Source: Aquisphaera insulae (GTDB taxonomy: Bacteria > Planctomycetota > Planctomycetia > Isosphaerales > Isosphaeraceae). From it: 64,000 bases of DNA. Of the stretch, positions 36,127 to 46,155 are shown in pieces; position 1 is the first letter of the stretch; every line of letters starts with the position of its first letter. The stretch spans positions 1 through 64,000 of the forward strand of contig NZ_JAALJH010000056.1 in NCBI RefSeq assembly GCF_011064615.1, given 5' to 3'. The notes below the pieces were generated by a model. It saw only the letters and a program-made list of their open reading frames with translations. It was not told the DNA's origin and did no database searches. The position numbers and the translations under genes were made by a program.

Positions 36127-37386
36127 CTACCCGGCACCGCTCCTGCTCGCCCCTGCGACCCGGTCGAGGAAGTCCCGGATCGGCGGGATGCAGACGTCAA
36201 GGGAGTAACGCGCCTCGATCGTTCGGCGGGCCTCGCGGCCGATGCCCTCGTAATCACCCGGTCGGGCGAGGACCGCGAGGGCCGTCGCCGCGAGACGGTC
36301 CACGTCGAAGAGCGGTTCGAGGAGACCATTGACCCCGGGCTCGATGATCTCCCGGACGGGCGCGACGTCCGAGGCCAGCACGGGGAGGCCGGTGGCCATC
36401 GCGTTGAATAGCGACCAGGAGACGACGAAGGGCGCGGTGAGATAGAGGTGCAGGTCGCTCCGGCGCAGGAGGTCGGCCAGGTCCTCGGGCAGGATCCGGC
36501 CGGTGAAGACGAACTTCGAGAGGTCGTGATCGCCGCGGTCCAGCACCCACCGCTTGAAGCTCGGCGATCCGGTGTGGAGCTTGTCCCAGCCGTAGTGGAT
36601 CTCCTCGCCGCCGACCACGAGGAAGAGCACGTCCGACCGCTCCCGGAGGATTCGCCCGGCGACCTCCATGAACAGGTCGAAGCCGCGGATCGATTCGAGG
36701 CCGCGGGAGACGAACGTCACCACCTTCGTCCCCGCCGGGATCGCCAGCTCCTTGCCGCCCACGATCAGCGGCGACGGCGGCGGCCCGGGCCGGTACAGGT
36801 CGATGTCGATGCCGTCGAAGAGTGCCTCGATCCGGGGCCGAAACCGCTCCGGGAACGAATCCCTCTGCCATCGCGTCGCCGAGTAGCCGGCGTCGCAATC
36901 CGCGAGCGCGGCGAGCGTCGGGGCGTTGATGCAGCGGGGGAAGAACGGGGCCGGCTCGGCCGGCGGCAGGTCGATCCGGTACGAGATGTCGCGATGGCTG
37001 GTCGCGAAATAATATTCGCAATAGACGATGATCGGCACGTCCAGGTGGTCGCGGAGGAAGAGCGTGGGAGCCCCGCGCCCGCCGTGGGCGACGACCAGGT
37101 CCGGCCGCAGGCCGGGCCGCGCCCGCATGGCCTCGGCGACCGTCGCGCACTGCTCGAGGTAGGCCCCGAAGATCTGCGGCCAGGGGATGCCGTCGTTCGA
37201 ACGGTGATCGGCCGAGAGCGGGAGCTGGTGGATCTCCAGCGATTCGAGCATCTCGCGCGACGGCGTCGGGCAGCTCGAGAGCTGCTGGACCAGGTATGAG
37301 CAACGCCAGCCATACCGCCGTTTCAGCTCCAGGCCGAGCCGGCCGAACTGGGCGGGGAAGGCGTCGTGGAGGAAGAGCACGTGCAC
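36127..37386 (-). CDS. Group 1 glycosyltransferase (GT4-like)
   Basis: A 419-residue GT-B fold glycosyltransferase. The N-terminal Rossmann half begins HVLFLHDAFPAQFGRLGLEL. The C-terminal half has GTKVVTFVSRGLESIRGFD (the loop that contacts nucleotide-sugar phosphate), DVLFLVVGGEEIHYG, the strand VFTGRILPEDLADLLRRSDL, and the donor-binding region SLFNAMATGLPVLASDVAPVREII. Donor and acceptor are unknown; it could serve surface polysaccharide or glycan synthesis. The GTG start at 37386 lies 4 bases after the upstream glycosyltransferase stop and is preceded by GGAGGGGG, so the two genes are coupled. Confidence 0.87.
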   Translation of the reverse strand: MHVLFLHDAFPAQFGRLGLELKRRYGWRCSYLVQQLSSCPTPSREMLESLEIHQLPLSADHRSNDGIPWPQIFGAYLEQCATVAEAMRARPGLRPDLVVAHGGRGAPTLFLRDHLDVPIIVYCEYYFATSHRDISYRIDLPPAEPAPFFPRCINAPTLAALADCDAGYSATRWQRDSFPERFRPRIEALFDGIDIDLYRPGPPPSPLIVGGKELAIPAGTKVVTFVSRGLESIRGFDLFMEVAGRILRERSDVLFLVVGGEEIHYGWDKLHTGSPSFKRWVLDRGDHDLSKFVFTGRILPEDLADLLRRSDLHLYLTAPFVVSWSLFNAMATGLPVLASDVAPVREIIEPGVNGLLEPLFDVDRLAATALAVLARPGDYEGIGREARRTIEARYSLDVCIPPIRDFLDRVAGASRSGAG

Positions 37387-37390
37387 GGCG

Positions 37391-38665
37391 TCACCCCCTC
37401 CGCCCGGTGGCCGCAAGCTCGGCGAACCGTTCCGCGATTCGCGGCAGGCAGGCTTCGCGAGAGTAGCTCGATCGGACGAGCGCGGCGGCGGCCTCGCCGA
37501 GCGGCCGGTGCCCGTCCGGGTCGGCGAGCACGGCCAGGGCCCGCACCGTGAACGCCTCGGGATCGGCCGGGTCGGCGAGCAGGCCGGTCCGGCCCGATGT
37601 GATGGGCTCGCGGTGCGGCGCCGTGTCGGAGGCGAGCACGACGCAGCCGCGCCCCATCGCCTCCAGGAGCGATCGGGCGACCGGGTAGGGGCGGCCGGGC
37701 GCGACGTGAAGGTCGCTCGCGGCCAGGACCTCGGCCGTCGCGGCCGGCGAGCAGCGGCCCAGGATCCACATCCGCTCGGGGTCGGCCGCGGGCTCCTGTG
37801 CCCCGAGGCTGGCCGCGTAGTCGCGGCCGTGCTGGTAGACGTCCAGCCCGCGCTCCACGACCTGCGCCCCGACGATCGCGCAAACGACATCTTCGCGGAC
37901 CTTCAGCACCGCGTTGGCCATCTTCCAGAACCGGTCGAAGCCCCTCAGCCGGTCGAGCGACCGGGCGACGAAGCTGATCACCTTGGTCCCGGCGGGGATG
38001 CTCCGCCCCGCGATCGTCCGCCTGGTCGTCGCGGGTGGCCGGCCGATCGAGGCGGGCTCACGCGGGGCGGCGACCCCGTCATGCTGGACCCACATCGTCT
38101 CGCGATAGGCGGGCGGATACAGGTGGCGTTGCCAGTGCGTGGGGGTCCACGCGACGTCGGCAGCCTCCAGATCCAGGAGGTCGATCGCATTGATCGACCG
38201 CCGCCACCGCGTGTAGGCGGGCGGTGCCCCGGGAGCGTCCTCGTCGGCGAGGTCATTATGCCGGGCGTGGAAGTAGTAATCGAAGAAGCTGACCCGCGGC
38301 GGCGCGGGGGTGTAGACGGGGGCGAAGAGGGACGAGCCGAGCATGGCCGAGCGGCCGACGACCAGGTCGATCGGCCGCGGCCGCCGGGATTCCAGGACCT
38401 CCCAGCAGCCGTAGGAGTAGCAGAGGCTCCGCTCGAGGGTCCGGGACCAGCTCACCGACGGATCGCGGGCCACGCCGCCGACGCCGAAGTTCTGGAGCTC
38501 CAGCCCGTTGCCCACGGAGGCCGGCCAGTTCTCCCGGGGCTCGGCGGTGTGGCAGTAGAACCAGCATCGATAGCCGCGACGGCGGACCAGCCAGTCGGCC
38601 ATCGCCCCGAGCCGGCCGGGGAAATGGGGCTCGATCCAGAGGACGTGGAGCGGGTCCTGGTCCAT
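37391..38665 (-). CDS. Group 1 glycosyltransferase (GT4-like), paralogue of the downstream gene
   Basis: A 424-residue GT-B enzyme with the same layout as its downstream neighbour: HVLWIEPHFPGRLGAMADWL at the N-terminus, GTKVISFVARSLDRLRGFDRF at the start of the C-terminal domain, and SLLEAMGRGCVVLASDTAPHRE at the donor site. The parallel motifs suggest tandem duplication followed by divergence. It begins 52 bases downstream of rpsG on the same strand, so it may be read through from the ribosomal transcript or have its own promoter in that gap. Confidence 0.87.
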   Translation of the reverse strand: MDQDPLHVLWIEPHFPGRLGAMADWLVRRRGYRCWFYCHTAEPRENWPASVGNGLELQNFGVGGVARDPSVSWSRTLERSLCYSYGCWEVLESRRPRPIDLVVGRSAMLGSSLFAPVYTPAPPRVSFFDYYFHARHNDLADEDAPGAPPAYTRWRRSINAIDLLDLEAADVAWTPTHWQRHLYPPAYRETMWVQHDGVAAPREPASIGRPPATTRRTIAGRSIPAGTKVISFVARSLDRLRGFDRFWKMANAVLKVREDVVCAIVGAQVVERGLDVYQHGRDYAASLGAQEPAADPERMWILGRCSPAATAEVLAASDLHVAPGRPYPVARSLLEAMGRGCVVLASDTAPHREPITSGRTGLLADPADPEAFTVRALAVLADPDGHRPLGEAAAALVRSSYSREACLPRIAERFAELAATGRRG

Positions 38666-38716
38666 GGCGGGCCTCGGCCTATCCGCTCCCCGTCTCCCTC
38701 TCGGTCGAATCCGGAA

Positions 38717-39190
38717 TCACCAGGCGAAGTGCGCGAACGCCTTGTTGGCGTCGGCCATGCGGTGGACGTTCTCGCGGCGGGTGATCGCGGCGCCTTCGCG
38801 GTTGAACGCGGCGACCAGCTCGTCGGCCAGCTTGATGGCCATCGGCCGGCCCTTCTTCTCGCGGGCGGCCATCAGGATCCAGCGGATGGCCAGGGTCTGC
38901 TGGCGGGTCTTGTTGACCTGCATCGGGACCTGGTAGGTGGCACCGCCGACGCGCTTCGAGCGGACCTCGATCATCGGCTTGACGTTCTCGACGGCGCGGG
39001 TGAAGACGTCGATCGGCGGCTCGTTGGGGAGCCGCTTCTGGATCAGCTCCATGGCATCGTAGAAGATGCGCTGGGCGACGCTCTTCTTGCCGTTGTGCAT
39101 GACGCAGTTGATGAACTTGCCGGCCAGCTTCGAGCCGTACCGGGGGTCGGGTCGGAGGTGCGTCTTGCTGGCGGTGAACTTGCGGGCCAT
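38717..39190 (-). CDS. rpsG: 30S ribosomal protein S7
   Basis: A 157-residue ribosomal protein that nucleates assembly of the 30S head and binds the 3' domain of 16S rRNA. Hallmarks are [23 protein letters not shown] at the N-terminus, [22 protein letters not shown], and the C-terminal segment [24 protein letters not shown]. Length is standard. It follows rpsL by 59 bases as in the str operon, but fusA and tuf do not follow; glycosyltransferase genes do. It is probably co-transcribed with rpsL from the promoter at about 39.96 kb. Confidence 0.98.
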   Translation of the reverse strand: MARKFTASKTHLRPDPRYGSKLAGKFINCVMHNGKKSVAQRIFYDAMELIQKRLPNEPPIDVFTRAVENVKPMIEVRSKRVGGATYQVPMQVNKTRQQTLAIRWILMAAREKKGRPMAIKLADELVAAFNREGAAITRRENVHRMADANKAFAHFAW

Positions 39191-39249
39191 ATCGGAAAAT
39201 CCGTCCTGCGGGGATTCGATTCGGGTAGTCGTCGAGAACCGGGGCTACG

Positions 39250-39645
39250 TCACTTCTTCTTGGCCGGCGCGGCCGCCTTCTTCTTCTGGGCCCCGTACTT
39301 GGAACGGGCCTGCTTGCGGTCGGCGACGCCCTGGCAGTCGAGCACGCCCCGGACGATGTGGTAGCGGACGCCAGGCAGGTCGCGGACGCGGCCGCCACGC
39401 ACCAGGACGATCGAGTGCTCCTGGAGGTTGTGCCCCTCGCCGCCGATATAGGCGGTGATTTCCTTGCTGTTGGAGAGCCGGACCCTGGCCACCTTGCGGA
39501 GGGCCGAGTTCGGCTTCTTGGGGGTCATGGTCTTGACCTGGAGGCAGACGCCCCGCTTGAACGGGCAGGACTCGAGCACCGGGGCCTTGGTCTTGTACTT
39601 CACCGGCCGGCGCGGCTTGCGAACGAGCTGATTGATCGTGGGCAT
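39250..39645 (-). CDS. rpsL: 30S ribosomal protein S12
   Basis: A 131-residue protein of the decoding centre. Conserved segments include [32 protein letters not shown] (with the lysine where streptomycin-resistance changes occur) and [17 protein letters not shown] with the aspartate that is methylthiolated in many bacteria. Streptomycin resistance-type substitutions are not apparent. The C-terminal extension [13 protein letters not shown] is Lys/Ala-rich. It is the first gene of a short rpsL-rpsG unit with a leader of about 300 bases. Confidence 0.98.
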   Translation of the reverse strand: MPTINQLVRKPRRPVKYKTKAPVLESCPFKRGVCLQVKTMTPKKPNSALRKVARVRLSNSKEITAYIGGEGHNLQEHSIVLVRGGRVRDLPGVRYHIVRGVLDCQGVADRKQARSKYGAQKKKAAAPAKKK

Positions 39646-40170
39646 GTCTCGGTCGTTTCCCTTACCCCGGAGCCGTCCGTCCAGGCTCCCAACCGTCCCT
39701 CATCCATCCGTTCCGGGGCCAACTGTGCGAAAGAAACTACGGGATTGAGTCACTCGTCGAGTCGAAAGGCGATGCGATCCGGCGACCCGTCGAAACAGGT
39801 CCCGGAACCCCCCGGCTCGCGTCGAGCCCTGGGTCAAGAGCGGCAACTCGCCCTGCCATCGCCGTGATCCGTCCGGCGGCCCCATCGGGATGCTAGGGTC
39901 CCCCGCGCGGCCATGGGCACGGCGCGCAAACACTGAGGGCCGAAGCTACGAGTGTAATGAGTCTATCCCGCCTGTCAACCCTCCGCGACGTCATTTCCCG
40001 GACCTCGGGCCCCCGGGACTTCCCTGCCCTCCTGCCCGATCCGGGACCTGCGACGGCGGCCGGCTCACGCTCGGGGCTCGACTCGATCTGGGCGATCGGT
40101 GTCCCCGGGTTCCTGTTCGTAAGGGTCTTTCAAATCTGTGGTTAAGCTCCGCCCTCGCCGGATTCCGGGC
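39646..40170. other. Leader and intergenic region upstream of rpsL
   Basis: About 525 bases without a gene. The part from 39646 to about 39945 would be the transcribed leader of rpsL if the promoter at 39951-39978 is used. I could not recognise a known riboswitch or ribosomal protein-binding element in it. The remaining part, to the DUF1501 stop at 40171, contains the inverse copy of TAACCACAGA at 40135-40144, shared with the repeat at 4057. Confidence 0.5.
39951..39978 (-). promoter_or_regulatory. Sigma70-type promoter for rpsL-rpsG
   Basis: On the minus strand a perfect -35 TTGACA (39973-39978) is followed after 16 bases by TACACT (39951-39956), four of six matches to the -10 consensus. 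It lies about 305 bases upstream of the rpsL start in an otherwise gene-free stretch and points at rpsL. Confidence 0.6.
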
Positions 40171-41625
40171 TCAGGCGAGGATGGCGTCGATCGCCTTGCC
40201 GTGGTCGATGTCGAGTCGCTTGCGGCCGGGGATCTCGAGGCGGCGGGAGTCGAGGCCGAGCAGCTTGAGGATCGTGGCGTGGATGTCGGTTACGTAATGG
40301 CGAGACTCGACGGCGTGGAAGCCGATCTCGTCGGTCGCGCCGTGGACCACGCCCCCCTTGATCCCGCCGCCGGCCATCCAGACGCTGAAGCCGAAGATGT
40401 GGTGATCGCGGCCGTCCGAGCCCTGCGAGCCGGGCGTGCGGCCGAATTCGGTGGCGAAGACCACGAGCGTCTCCTCGAGCAGCCCGCGCCGGGCCAGATC
40501 CTGGAGCAGGCCGGCGATCGGCCGGTCGACGGCCAGGGCGTTCTGAGCGTGGTTGGACCTCAGTCCCGAGTGCGCGTCCCACGCGCCGGCACCGCCGCCG
40601 CCGTGCTGGACCTGGATGAACCGCACGCCCCGCTCCACTAGGCGGCGGGCCGCCAGCATCTGCATGCCGAATTCCCGGCAATGCGGCAGGTGCAGCCCGT
40701 AGAGGTTCCTGGTCTCCTCGCTCTCCTGCCGGAAGTCGACCGCCTCCGGCACCGATCGCTGCATGCGGAACGCCAGCTCGTACGAGGCCACCCGAGCCGC
40801 GATCGCCGCGTCCCTGGGCGATTGCGCGGCCCGGAGCCCGTTCAGCTCGCCGAGGAGGCCCACGCCGACCGACCTCGCCCGCGCGGAGACGGTCCGTTCG
40901 GGCTGGCCGAAGTCGAGCGGATTCTCGGGGTCGATGCGGAGGGGCACCGCGTCGTGGGCGGGGCCCAGGTAGTGGCCATCCTTCTTGTTCCAGTACTCGC
41001 GGGTCCCCAGCGAGATGAACTGCGGCAGGTCGTCGTTGAGCGAGCCGAGGCCGTAGTGGACCCACGCCCCCAGCGTCGGGAAGTCGCCGTCGTTCTGGTG
41101 CCGGCCGGAGTGGAACTGGGTCTGGGCGCCGTGGTTGCTGTCGGTCGTCCACATCGACCGCACGACCGCCAGCCGGTCGACCTGATTGGCCAAGTGGGGG
41201 AACCAATCGCTCACCTCGATCCCGCTCTCGCCACGCTTCCGGTAGCCGACCTGGAGCGGGTAGAGCACATTCCGCTGGTTGCCGTTCCCGTCGGGCACGA
41301 CCAGCCGTTCGACGGCCAGCCGTTTGGGGGACTGGACGTCCGCGAACGGCGTCTCGGCGATGGTCTTGCCGGCGTAGCGCGTGAGCATCGGCTTGGGATC
41401 GAAGCTCTCCATGTGGCTGACGCCGCCGTTCATGAACAGCCAGATGACGCTCTTCGCCCGGGGCGCGAAGTGGGGACGCCCGTCCGGCGGCGACCAGGTG
41501 CCCTCGGCCCCGATGCCGTCGCGCTGCAGCATGGCCCCCAGGGCGAGGGCCCCGAATCCGGACAGGAATCCGCGTCGGTTGGCGTTCCCGGCACGGCCCG
41601 CGAGGTCCTCGTCGTGGTCGAACAT
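40171..41625 (-). CDS. DUF1501 protein, second copy, Tat-exported
   Basis: A 484-residue DUF1501 protein. The twin-arginine signal is [19 protein letters not shown]. Hallmarks are [81 protein letters not shown] and the C-terminal [20 protein letters not shown]. The sulfatase-like fold is known; the reaction is not. It is 49 bases downstream of its PSCyt1/DUF1549/DUF1553 partner. Compared with the copy at 31424-32878 it keeps the same length and motif order but is clearly diverged, so the two modules are old paralogues and not a recent duplication. Confidence 0.93.
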   Translation of the reverse strand: MFDHDEDLAGRAGNANRRGFLSGFGALALGAMLQRDGIGAEGTWSPPDGRPHFAPRAKSVIWLFMNGGVSHMESFDPKPMLTRYAGKTIAETPFADVQSPKRLAVERLVVPDGNGNQRNVLYPLQVGYRKRGESGIEVSDWFPHLANQVDRLAVVRSMWTTDSNHGAQTQFHSGRHQNDGDFPTLGAWVHYGLGSLNDDLPQFISLGTREYWNKKDGHYLGPAHDAVPLRIDPENPLDFGQPERTVSARARSVGVGLLGELNGLRAAQSPRDAAIAARVASYELAFRMQRSVPEAVDFRQESEETRNLYGLHLPHCREFGMQMLAARRLVERGVRFIQVQHGGGGAGAWDAHSGLRSNHAQNALAVDRPIAGLLQDLARRGLLEETLVVFATEFGRTPGSQGSDGRDHHIFGFSVWMAGGGIKGGVVHGATDEIGFHAVESRHYVTDIHATILKLLGLDSRRLEIPGRKRLDIDHGKAIDAILA

Positions 41626-41674
41626 CTTTGGCTCCCGGAGGAGGCGCCTCGCCCGCCAGGGCCCGGCCCCAAGC

Positions 41675-44407
41675 TCATCGCAGGGTCACGAAGTCGTTAT
41701 GGTTCAGGAGGACCCACACCAGATTGGCCCGGGACCAGGCGATCGCGTCGCCGGCCCGGCCCGCCTCGGGGAGCCGGGTCCATTCGCCCAGCGCCCGGGC
41801 CATCGCGGCCACCTCCGCGTCGCTCGGCTCGGCCCCCAGGAGGACCACGAAGGCCAGTCGCGCGAAGGCCGGGTCATCGGCCGCGCCGCCGAGCGCGGCG
41901 AGCCGGCGGCCGAGCCGCGCCGCGACCGGCGCCGAGGCGTCGAGCACCAGCCGGCTATTCGTCAGCGCGAGTGCCTGCTGGGGCACGATGCTCTGCTCGC
42001 GGCGGTAGCACTCCTTGACGAGGGCCTCGTCGAAGGTCGTGAGGAACGGGTTGCGCTCGTTGTTGGAGTGGAAGAAGTAGAGGCTACGCCGGGCGGAGTT
42101 GGCCTGGTCGGGGGTGGCGACCGGGGGGCCGCCGATCGCGGTGTCGAGGGTCCCGGCCAGGGCCAGGATGGAGTCGCGTACGACCTGCGACTCGAGGCGG
42201 ATGGCGGTGCGCCGCCAGAGGTGGACGTTGTCCGGATCCTTGGCCGCCCCCGCGTCGTCCGCCGAGGTCGAAGATGTAGTCGACGACAGGCGATAGACCG
42301 ACGATTCGACGATCAGGCGATGCAGGTGCTTCATGCTCCAGCCACTGTCGACGAGCTCCGCCGCGAGCCAGTCCAGGAGCTCGGGGTGCGTCGGCGGGCT
42401 CCCCTTGCGGCCGAAGTCGAACACGGTCGGCACGAGGGGCGTCCCGAAGTGGCGAGCCCAGATGTGGTTCGCGGCCACCCGGGCGGTAAGCGGGTTACGC
42501 CGGTCGATGATCCATCCCGCCAGGGCCCTGCGACGTCCGCTGCTGCGGGGCGGGAACGAGACCGCCGGGTCATCCTTGCTCGAGTCCTTGAAGCGAGTCG
42601 GGCTCCACTGCGCCCCGACGAGCTTCGTGTAGGTCTCGCCCGGCTCTGCTTCCGCCTTCTCGGCCTTGCCGAGTGCCTCCCGCGCCGAGGCGACTGTCTT
42701 GGCGGCGGCCTCGCGGCCGCCGGCCGCCGCGCGATGCCGTTGCAATTCGGCCGCGGCGAGGTCGGACCGCGCCCGGGCCGTCGCATGGGCACGCTCGGCG
42801 AGGGCCGCGCGGCGTCGGACCTCCGCCGAGTCTGCGTTCATGGCCTCGGCGCGACGTTCGACGCTCTGGTACTCGGCTCGCGCCGCCGACAGCACGGCCT
42901 CGGCGACCTTCAACTCCAGCTCCGCCTCGACCCGGCCGGGGGCCTGGCCCGCCGCGGCGAGCTTCGCGCGGGCGGGGTCGAGCCTCGCCTCCGCGGCGGC
43001 GATCTTCGCCAGGGCCGCCGCGCGATAAGCCTCGACGACCCAGGCCCGGCGCTCCGGTTGCCAGGCCCCGGGGGGGAGATCGACGGCAGCGGGCTTCAGC
43101 GTCTCGAAGGCGAGCATCGCCGGGACGGCGGGACCGACCGGCGCGGAGCGATCGGGGCGGTTCTCCTCGCCGCGGACGAAGCGGTACGTGGGCTCGTCCG
43201 GGAGCCCGTCGAAGGCACGCGGAATCCCATCCCGGCCCAGGTCCGGCTCGCCCGGCACCATGTCGACCCGCACGTGATAGGGCTCGAAGACGGCCCGCAT
43301 GCGGTAATATTCGACCTGCGCGATCGGGTCGTACTTGTGGTCGTGGCATTTCGCGCAGTTCATCGTCAGGCCGAGGAAGCCCTTGCTCACGTGCTCGACC
43401 GTCTCGTCCATCCACTGGTTGCGGTTGAACAGGAAGTAGTTCCTCGCCAGATAGCCGGTCGCCCTCAGCGCGTCGGGGTCGTCCGGGCGAATCTCGTCGG
43501 CCGCGAGCATCAGGCGCACCATCTCGGCGTACGACCGGTCGACGTTGAGCGATTCGACGATCCAGTCGCGCCAGTGCCAGATGTGCTTCTGGCTATTGCG
43601 GAGCTGGTCGCCGAGTCCCCACCAGTCGCTGTACCGCCAGATGTCCATCCAGTGCCGCGCCCAGCGTTCTCCGTGGCGGGGGTCCGCGAGGAGACGATCC
43701 ACCGCGCGCCCGTACCAGCCGGGCGCCCTGTCGCCCACGAATGCCGCGATCTCCTCGGGCGTCGGCGGGAGGCCGATCAGGTCGATGGAAAGCCGCCGGA
43801 TCAGCTCCGTGCGGGAGGCCTCGGGGCTCGCCGCCAGCCCGAGCTCCTCGTGTCGCCGTGCGACGAACGCATCGATGGGGTTGTTCGCCCAACCGGCCCG
43901 TCGGACGCGCGGGACCTCCGGCCGCACGATCGGGCGGAAGGCCCAGTGGTCGCGGGGATTCGCCTCGGGCAGCTCGCCGGCCGGCGCCGGGGCTCCGGCC
44001 GCGATCCAGGCTCGCAGATCGGCCAACTGCCCGGCCGTGAGCGCTTCGCCCTCGTGCTCGGGCGGCATTCGCTCCGCCGGGTTGGCCGCCGACACCCGCT
44101 GCAGGAGCAGGCTGTCCTCCGGGCCCAGCACCGGGCCGCTATCTCCGCCGCGGCGAATCAGCTCGGCCGTGTCGAGCCGGAGCCCCCCCTTCTGCTTCAG
44201 GCTCCCGTGGCAGGCGTAGCAGCGAGCCTTGAGCAGCGGCTTGACCCGCGAGAGATAGTCCTCCCGACCGTCCGCCGCCGTCGCCCCTCCCGGAAACGCG
44301 GCGAGGAGGAGACACCATGCCGCGAGGCCGCGGCTCGCGGCGGCGAGGATTCGGGCCGGCCGGCTAGGACTCGCCGATCGCGAAGGTTCCGCGGAGACCA
44401 TCGACAC
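41675..44407 (-). CDS. PSCyt1/DUF1549/DUF1553 protein with a coiled-coil insert
   Basis: A 910-residue exported protein. The signal peptide is [16 protein letters not shown]; the PSCyt1 haem motif is CYACHG, followed by [24 protein letters not shown]1549 is recognised from [21 protein letters not shown] and contains [14 protein letters not shown]1553 covers the end ([27 protein letters not shown] and [17 protein letters not shown]). Between DUF1549 and DUF1553, where the other copy has a PSD1 sandwich domain, this one has about 150 residues of Ala/Glu/Arg-rich predicted coiled coil. The GTG start has AAGGTGA 6 bases upstream; ATG 44401 is an alternative. It pairs with the DUF1501 gene downstream. 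Confidence 0.92.
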   Translation of the reverse strand: MSMVSAEPSRSASPSRPARILAAASRGLAAWCLLLAAFPGGATAADGREDYLSRVKPLLKARCYACHGSLKQKGGLRLDTAELIRRGGDSGPVLGPEDSLLLQRVSAANPAERMPPEHEGEALTAGQLADLRAWIAAGAPAPAGELPEANPRDHWAFRPIVRPEVPRVRRAGWANNPIDAFVARRHEELGLAASPEASRTELIRRLSIDLIGLPPTPEEIAAFVGDRAPGWYGRAVDRLLADPRHGERWARHWMDIWRYSDWWGLGDQLRNSQKHIWHWRDWIVESLNVDRSYAEMVRLMLAADEIRPDDPDALRATGYLARNYFLFNRNQWMDETVEHVSKGFLGLTMNCAKCHDHKYDPIAQVEYYRMRAVFEPYHVRVDMVPGEPDLGRDGIPRAFDGLPDEPTYRFVRGEENRPDRSAPVGPAVPAMLAFETLKPAAVDLPPGAWQPERRAWVVEAYRAAALAKIAAAEARLDPARAKLAAAGQAPGRVEAELELKVAEAVLSAARAEYQSVERRAEAMNADSAEVRRRAALAERAHATARARSDLAAAELQRHRAAAGGREAAAKTVASAREALGKAEKAEAEPGETYTKLVGAQWSPTRFKDSSKDDPAVSFPPRSSGRRRALAGWIIDRRNPLTARVAANHIWARHFGTPLVPTVFDFGRKGSPPTHPELLDWLAAELVDSGWSMKHLHRLIVESSVYRLSSTTSSTSADDAGAAKDPDNVHLWRRTAIRLESQVVRDSILALAGTLDTAIGGPPVATPDQANSARRSLYFFHSNNERNPFLTTFDEALVKECYRREQSIVPQQALALTNSRLVLDASAPVAARLGRRLAALGGAADDPAFARLAFVVLLGAEPSDAEVAAMARALGEWTRLPEAGRAGDAIAWSRANLVWVLLNHNDFVTLR

Positions 44408-44478
44408 GCGGCGTCACCTTTATTCATGTGTTCCGGGGGAGGGATGGCGAGAGCCCTCATCATGGCCCGGCCGCACAC

Positions 44479-44547
44479 GCGATGGCAAGCCATCGCCGAG
44501 ATCGCCCGCGCCCCGCGATCCGGAGCCGAGAGCCCTCCCGGATCGCG
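44479..44547 (-). terminator. Two tandem hairpins after the sigma/anti-sigma pair
   Basis: GCGATGGC-AA-GCCATCGC (44479-44496) is a perfect 8-bp stem. CGCGATCCGG and CCGGATCGCG (44514-44523 and 44538-44547) form a perfect 10-bp stem with a 14-base loop. Both sit just downstream of the anti-sigma-like gene on the minus strand. Neither has a T-run, so they may be terminators or mRNA-stabilising structures. Confidence 0.4.
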
Positions 44548-44574
44548 AGGCCGTCGCCGAAATCACGCATTCCC

Positions 44575-46155
44575 TCAGCGGTTCCGGGCGTCCGCGCCCC
44601 CGGGCGGCAGCATGTCCTCCGGGCCGATGTCGTGGGTCTCGTCGCACTGGCGAAGATCGTCCAGGCCCCGTCGGACGGCGGCGGCGAAGTCGGCGTCGGT
44701 GGTTGATTCGGGCGAGAAGCCGGACATCGGCCGGAGCTTGCTCGCGTCCGCCTTCGCATCCGCGGCGATTCCCAGCAGCCTCCCCGCGCCTCCGGACCCC
44801 ATGGTGAGGAGGTCGCGGCGGGCCCGTGCGGCGACGGCCTCGATCGCGGCCGGAGGACGATCAGGCGGTAGCGGGACCTCGACCCAGGTGGACACGTCTT
44901 GCTGCACCCCCCGCGCGTCGCGGTGCGTCTCATCCCAGTACGTCGCCTCCAGTCGCACCCTGGCCTTGCCCGGCAGGTCGTCCAGGCGGGCGGGCTCGCC
45001 AGGCATGCCCGATGGCTCGTCGACCGGCAGGTACTCACGCTTGCCGTCCTTGACCTTGAAAAACCTGCGGGGGACGATCAGCCACCAGCAGAATTCCACG
45101 CCATCGCGGCTCGCGGTGCCGAGCACGATGCGGTCGTAGTTCCCCCCCATCATGCCGTTTCCCATCGGCTGGAAGGCCACGTCGAGCGCGACCACCTCGG
45201 GATTGATCGGCCGTCGCCGCGGGGGATACTGCCGCAGGAACTCCGGCGTCCCGCGCACCGAGGAGACGACGTAGAATCCCTCGCGATTCACCAGCGGCTG
45301 GACGTCGTGGACCGCCAGGATCAGGCCGCCCAGCTCCACGCGATGGAGAGACCGATCGAGCGGATGAAGGCTCTCGAAGGCCGCATCGCGGTCGATGACG
45401 CGGGCCCCCTCGGGGAGCCTGGCCGCGAGCTTCTCGGCCGGGATGGGCACGTCGTAGGCGATCCGGATCTGACGCTCCCGGCGCCAGGTGCCGTCGTCCC
45501 CGCGACGCTCGACGGTGATCTCACGAATCCTCCCATTCGATTCCGCCAGGACGATCCCCCGTGCCGGGGGAGTGGCGTTTCGGATCGCGATCGTCGAGGC
45601 CCGGCAGACGTGGCCGTCGACCGCGCGGTCGAGCTCGGGGGCGCGGACCGGGATACCCTCATCGCGAATCTCGGAAAGGGAGAGCATGCCCGGGAGCATC
45701 GTCGTGAAGAAGCCGGGGCTGCGCTGGCGGAGCACGACCTGTTCGCCCTGAGGCTCGGCAGTCCGCCACGACCATTGGGTCGTGCCGTCCTCGACGACGA
45801 TCTGCCCCGGGAGCTCGGCCCGTAGGCCCCTGTCGCGACCGTACCAGAGGTCGAACTTGCCGAGCTCCTTGCCTTGATCGTCCCAGGTGGTGGTCACCAG
45901 GTGCGCCGTCTGGGCCTTCCTCAGGTCGTCCTGGACCGCCGCCAGCAGGTCCTTCGGCGTGCTCAGGAGGAGCAGCCAGGCCAGGATCAGCGAGGCCGCC
46001 AGCCCGGTCATCGCGGTCCCCGCGAGCAGCCGGCCTCGCCAGCGGGGCCTGTGCGGCGGACTGACCGCGATCCGGCTCATCACGTCATCAACCATGGACC
46101 GGGCCGGCCATTCCTTGCGGAGCTGGTCGAAGCGGGCCTCCAGTTCGTCGCTCAT
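44575..46155 (-). CDS. Membrane anti-sigma-like protein partnered with an ECF sigma factor
   Basis: A 526-residue protein with a short cytoplasmic N-terminus (about 1-42, ELEARFDQLRKEWPARSMVDDV), one transmembrane helix (about 43-65, LLAGTAMTGLAASLILAWLLLL) and a large extracytoplasmic part. The outer part starts with a LolA-like pattern (LLAAVQDDLRKAQTAHLVTT, then GKFDLWYGRDRGLRAELPGQ). The gene overlaps the sigma factor stop by 4 bases (ATGA), which is the typical sigma/anti-sigma arrangement. I infer anti-sigma function from this; no ZAS zinc motif (HxxxCxxC) is present in the N-terminus. The extracytoplasmic domain could sense an envelope signal. Confidence 0.75.
   Translation of the reverse strand: MSDELEARFDQLRKEWPARSMVDDVMSRIAVSPPHRPRWRGRLLAGTAMTGLAASLILAWLLLLSTPKDLLAAVQDDLRKAQTAHLVTTTWDDQGKELGKFDLWYGRDRGLRAELPGQIVVEDGTTQWSWRTAEPQGEQVVLRQRSPGFFTTMLPGMLSLSEIRDEGIPVRAPELDRAVDGHVCRASTIAIRNATPPARGIVLAESNGRIREITVERRGDDGTWRRERQIRIAYDVPIPAEKLAARLPEGARVIDRDAAFESLHPLDRSLHRVELGGLILAVHDVQPLVNREGFYVVSSVRGTPEFLRQYPPRRRPINPEVVALDVAFQPMGNGMMGGNYDRIVLGTASRDGVEFCWWLIVPRRFFKVKDGKREYLPVDEPSGMPGEPARLDDLPGKARVRLEATYWDETHRDARGVQQDVSTWVEVPLPPDRPPAAIEAVAARARRDLLTMGSGGAGRLLGIAADAKADASKLRPMSGFSPESTTDADFAAAVRRGLDDLRQCDETHDIGPEDMLPPGGADARNR

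Noticed and set aside
41381-45139. Long plus-strand open frame opposite DUF1501, PSCyt1 and anti-sigma genes
   Set aside because: Antisense shadow of three well-supported minus-strand genes with Arg/Gly-rich composition and no motif.
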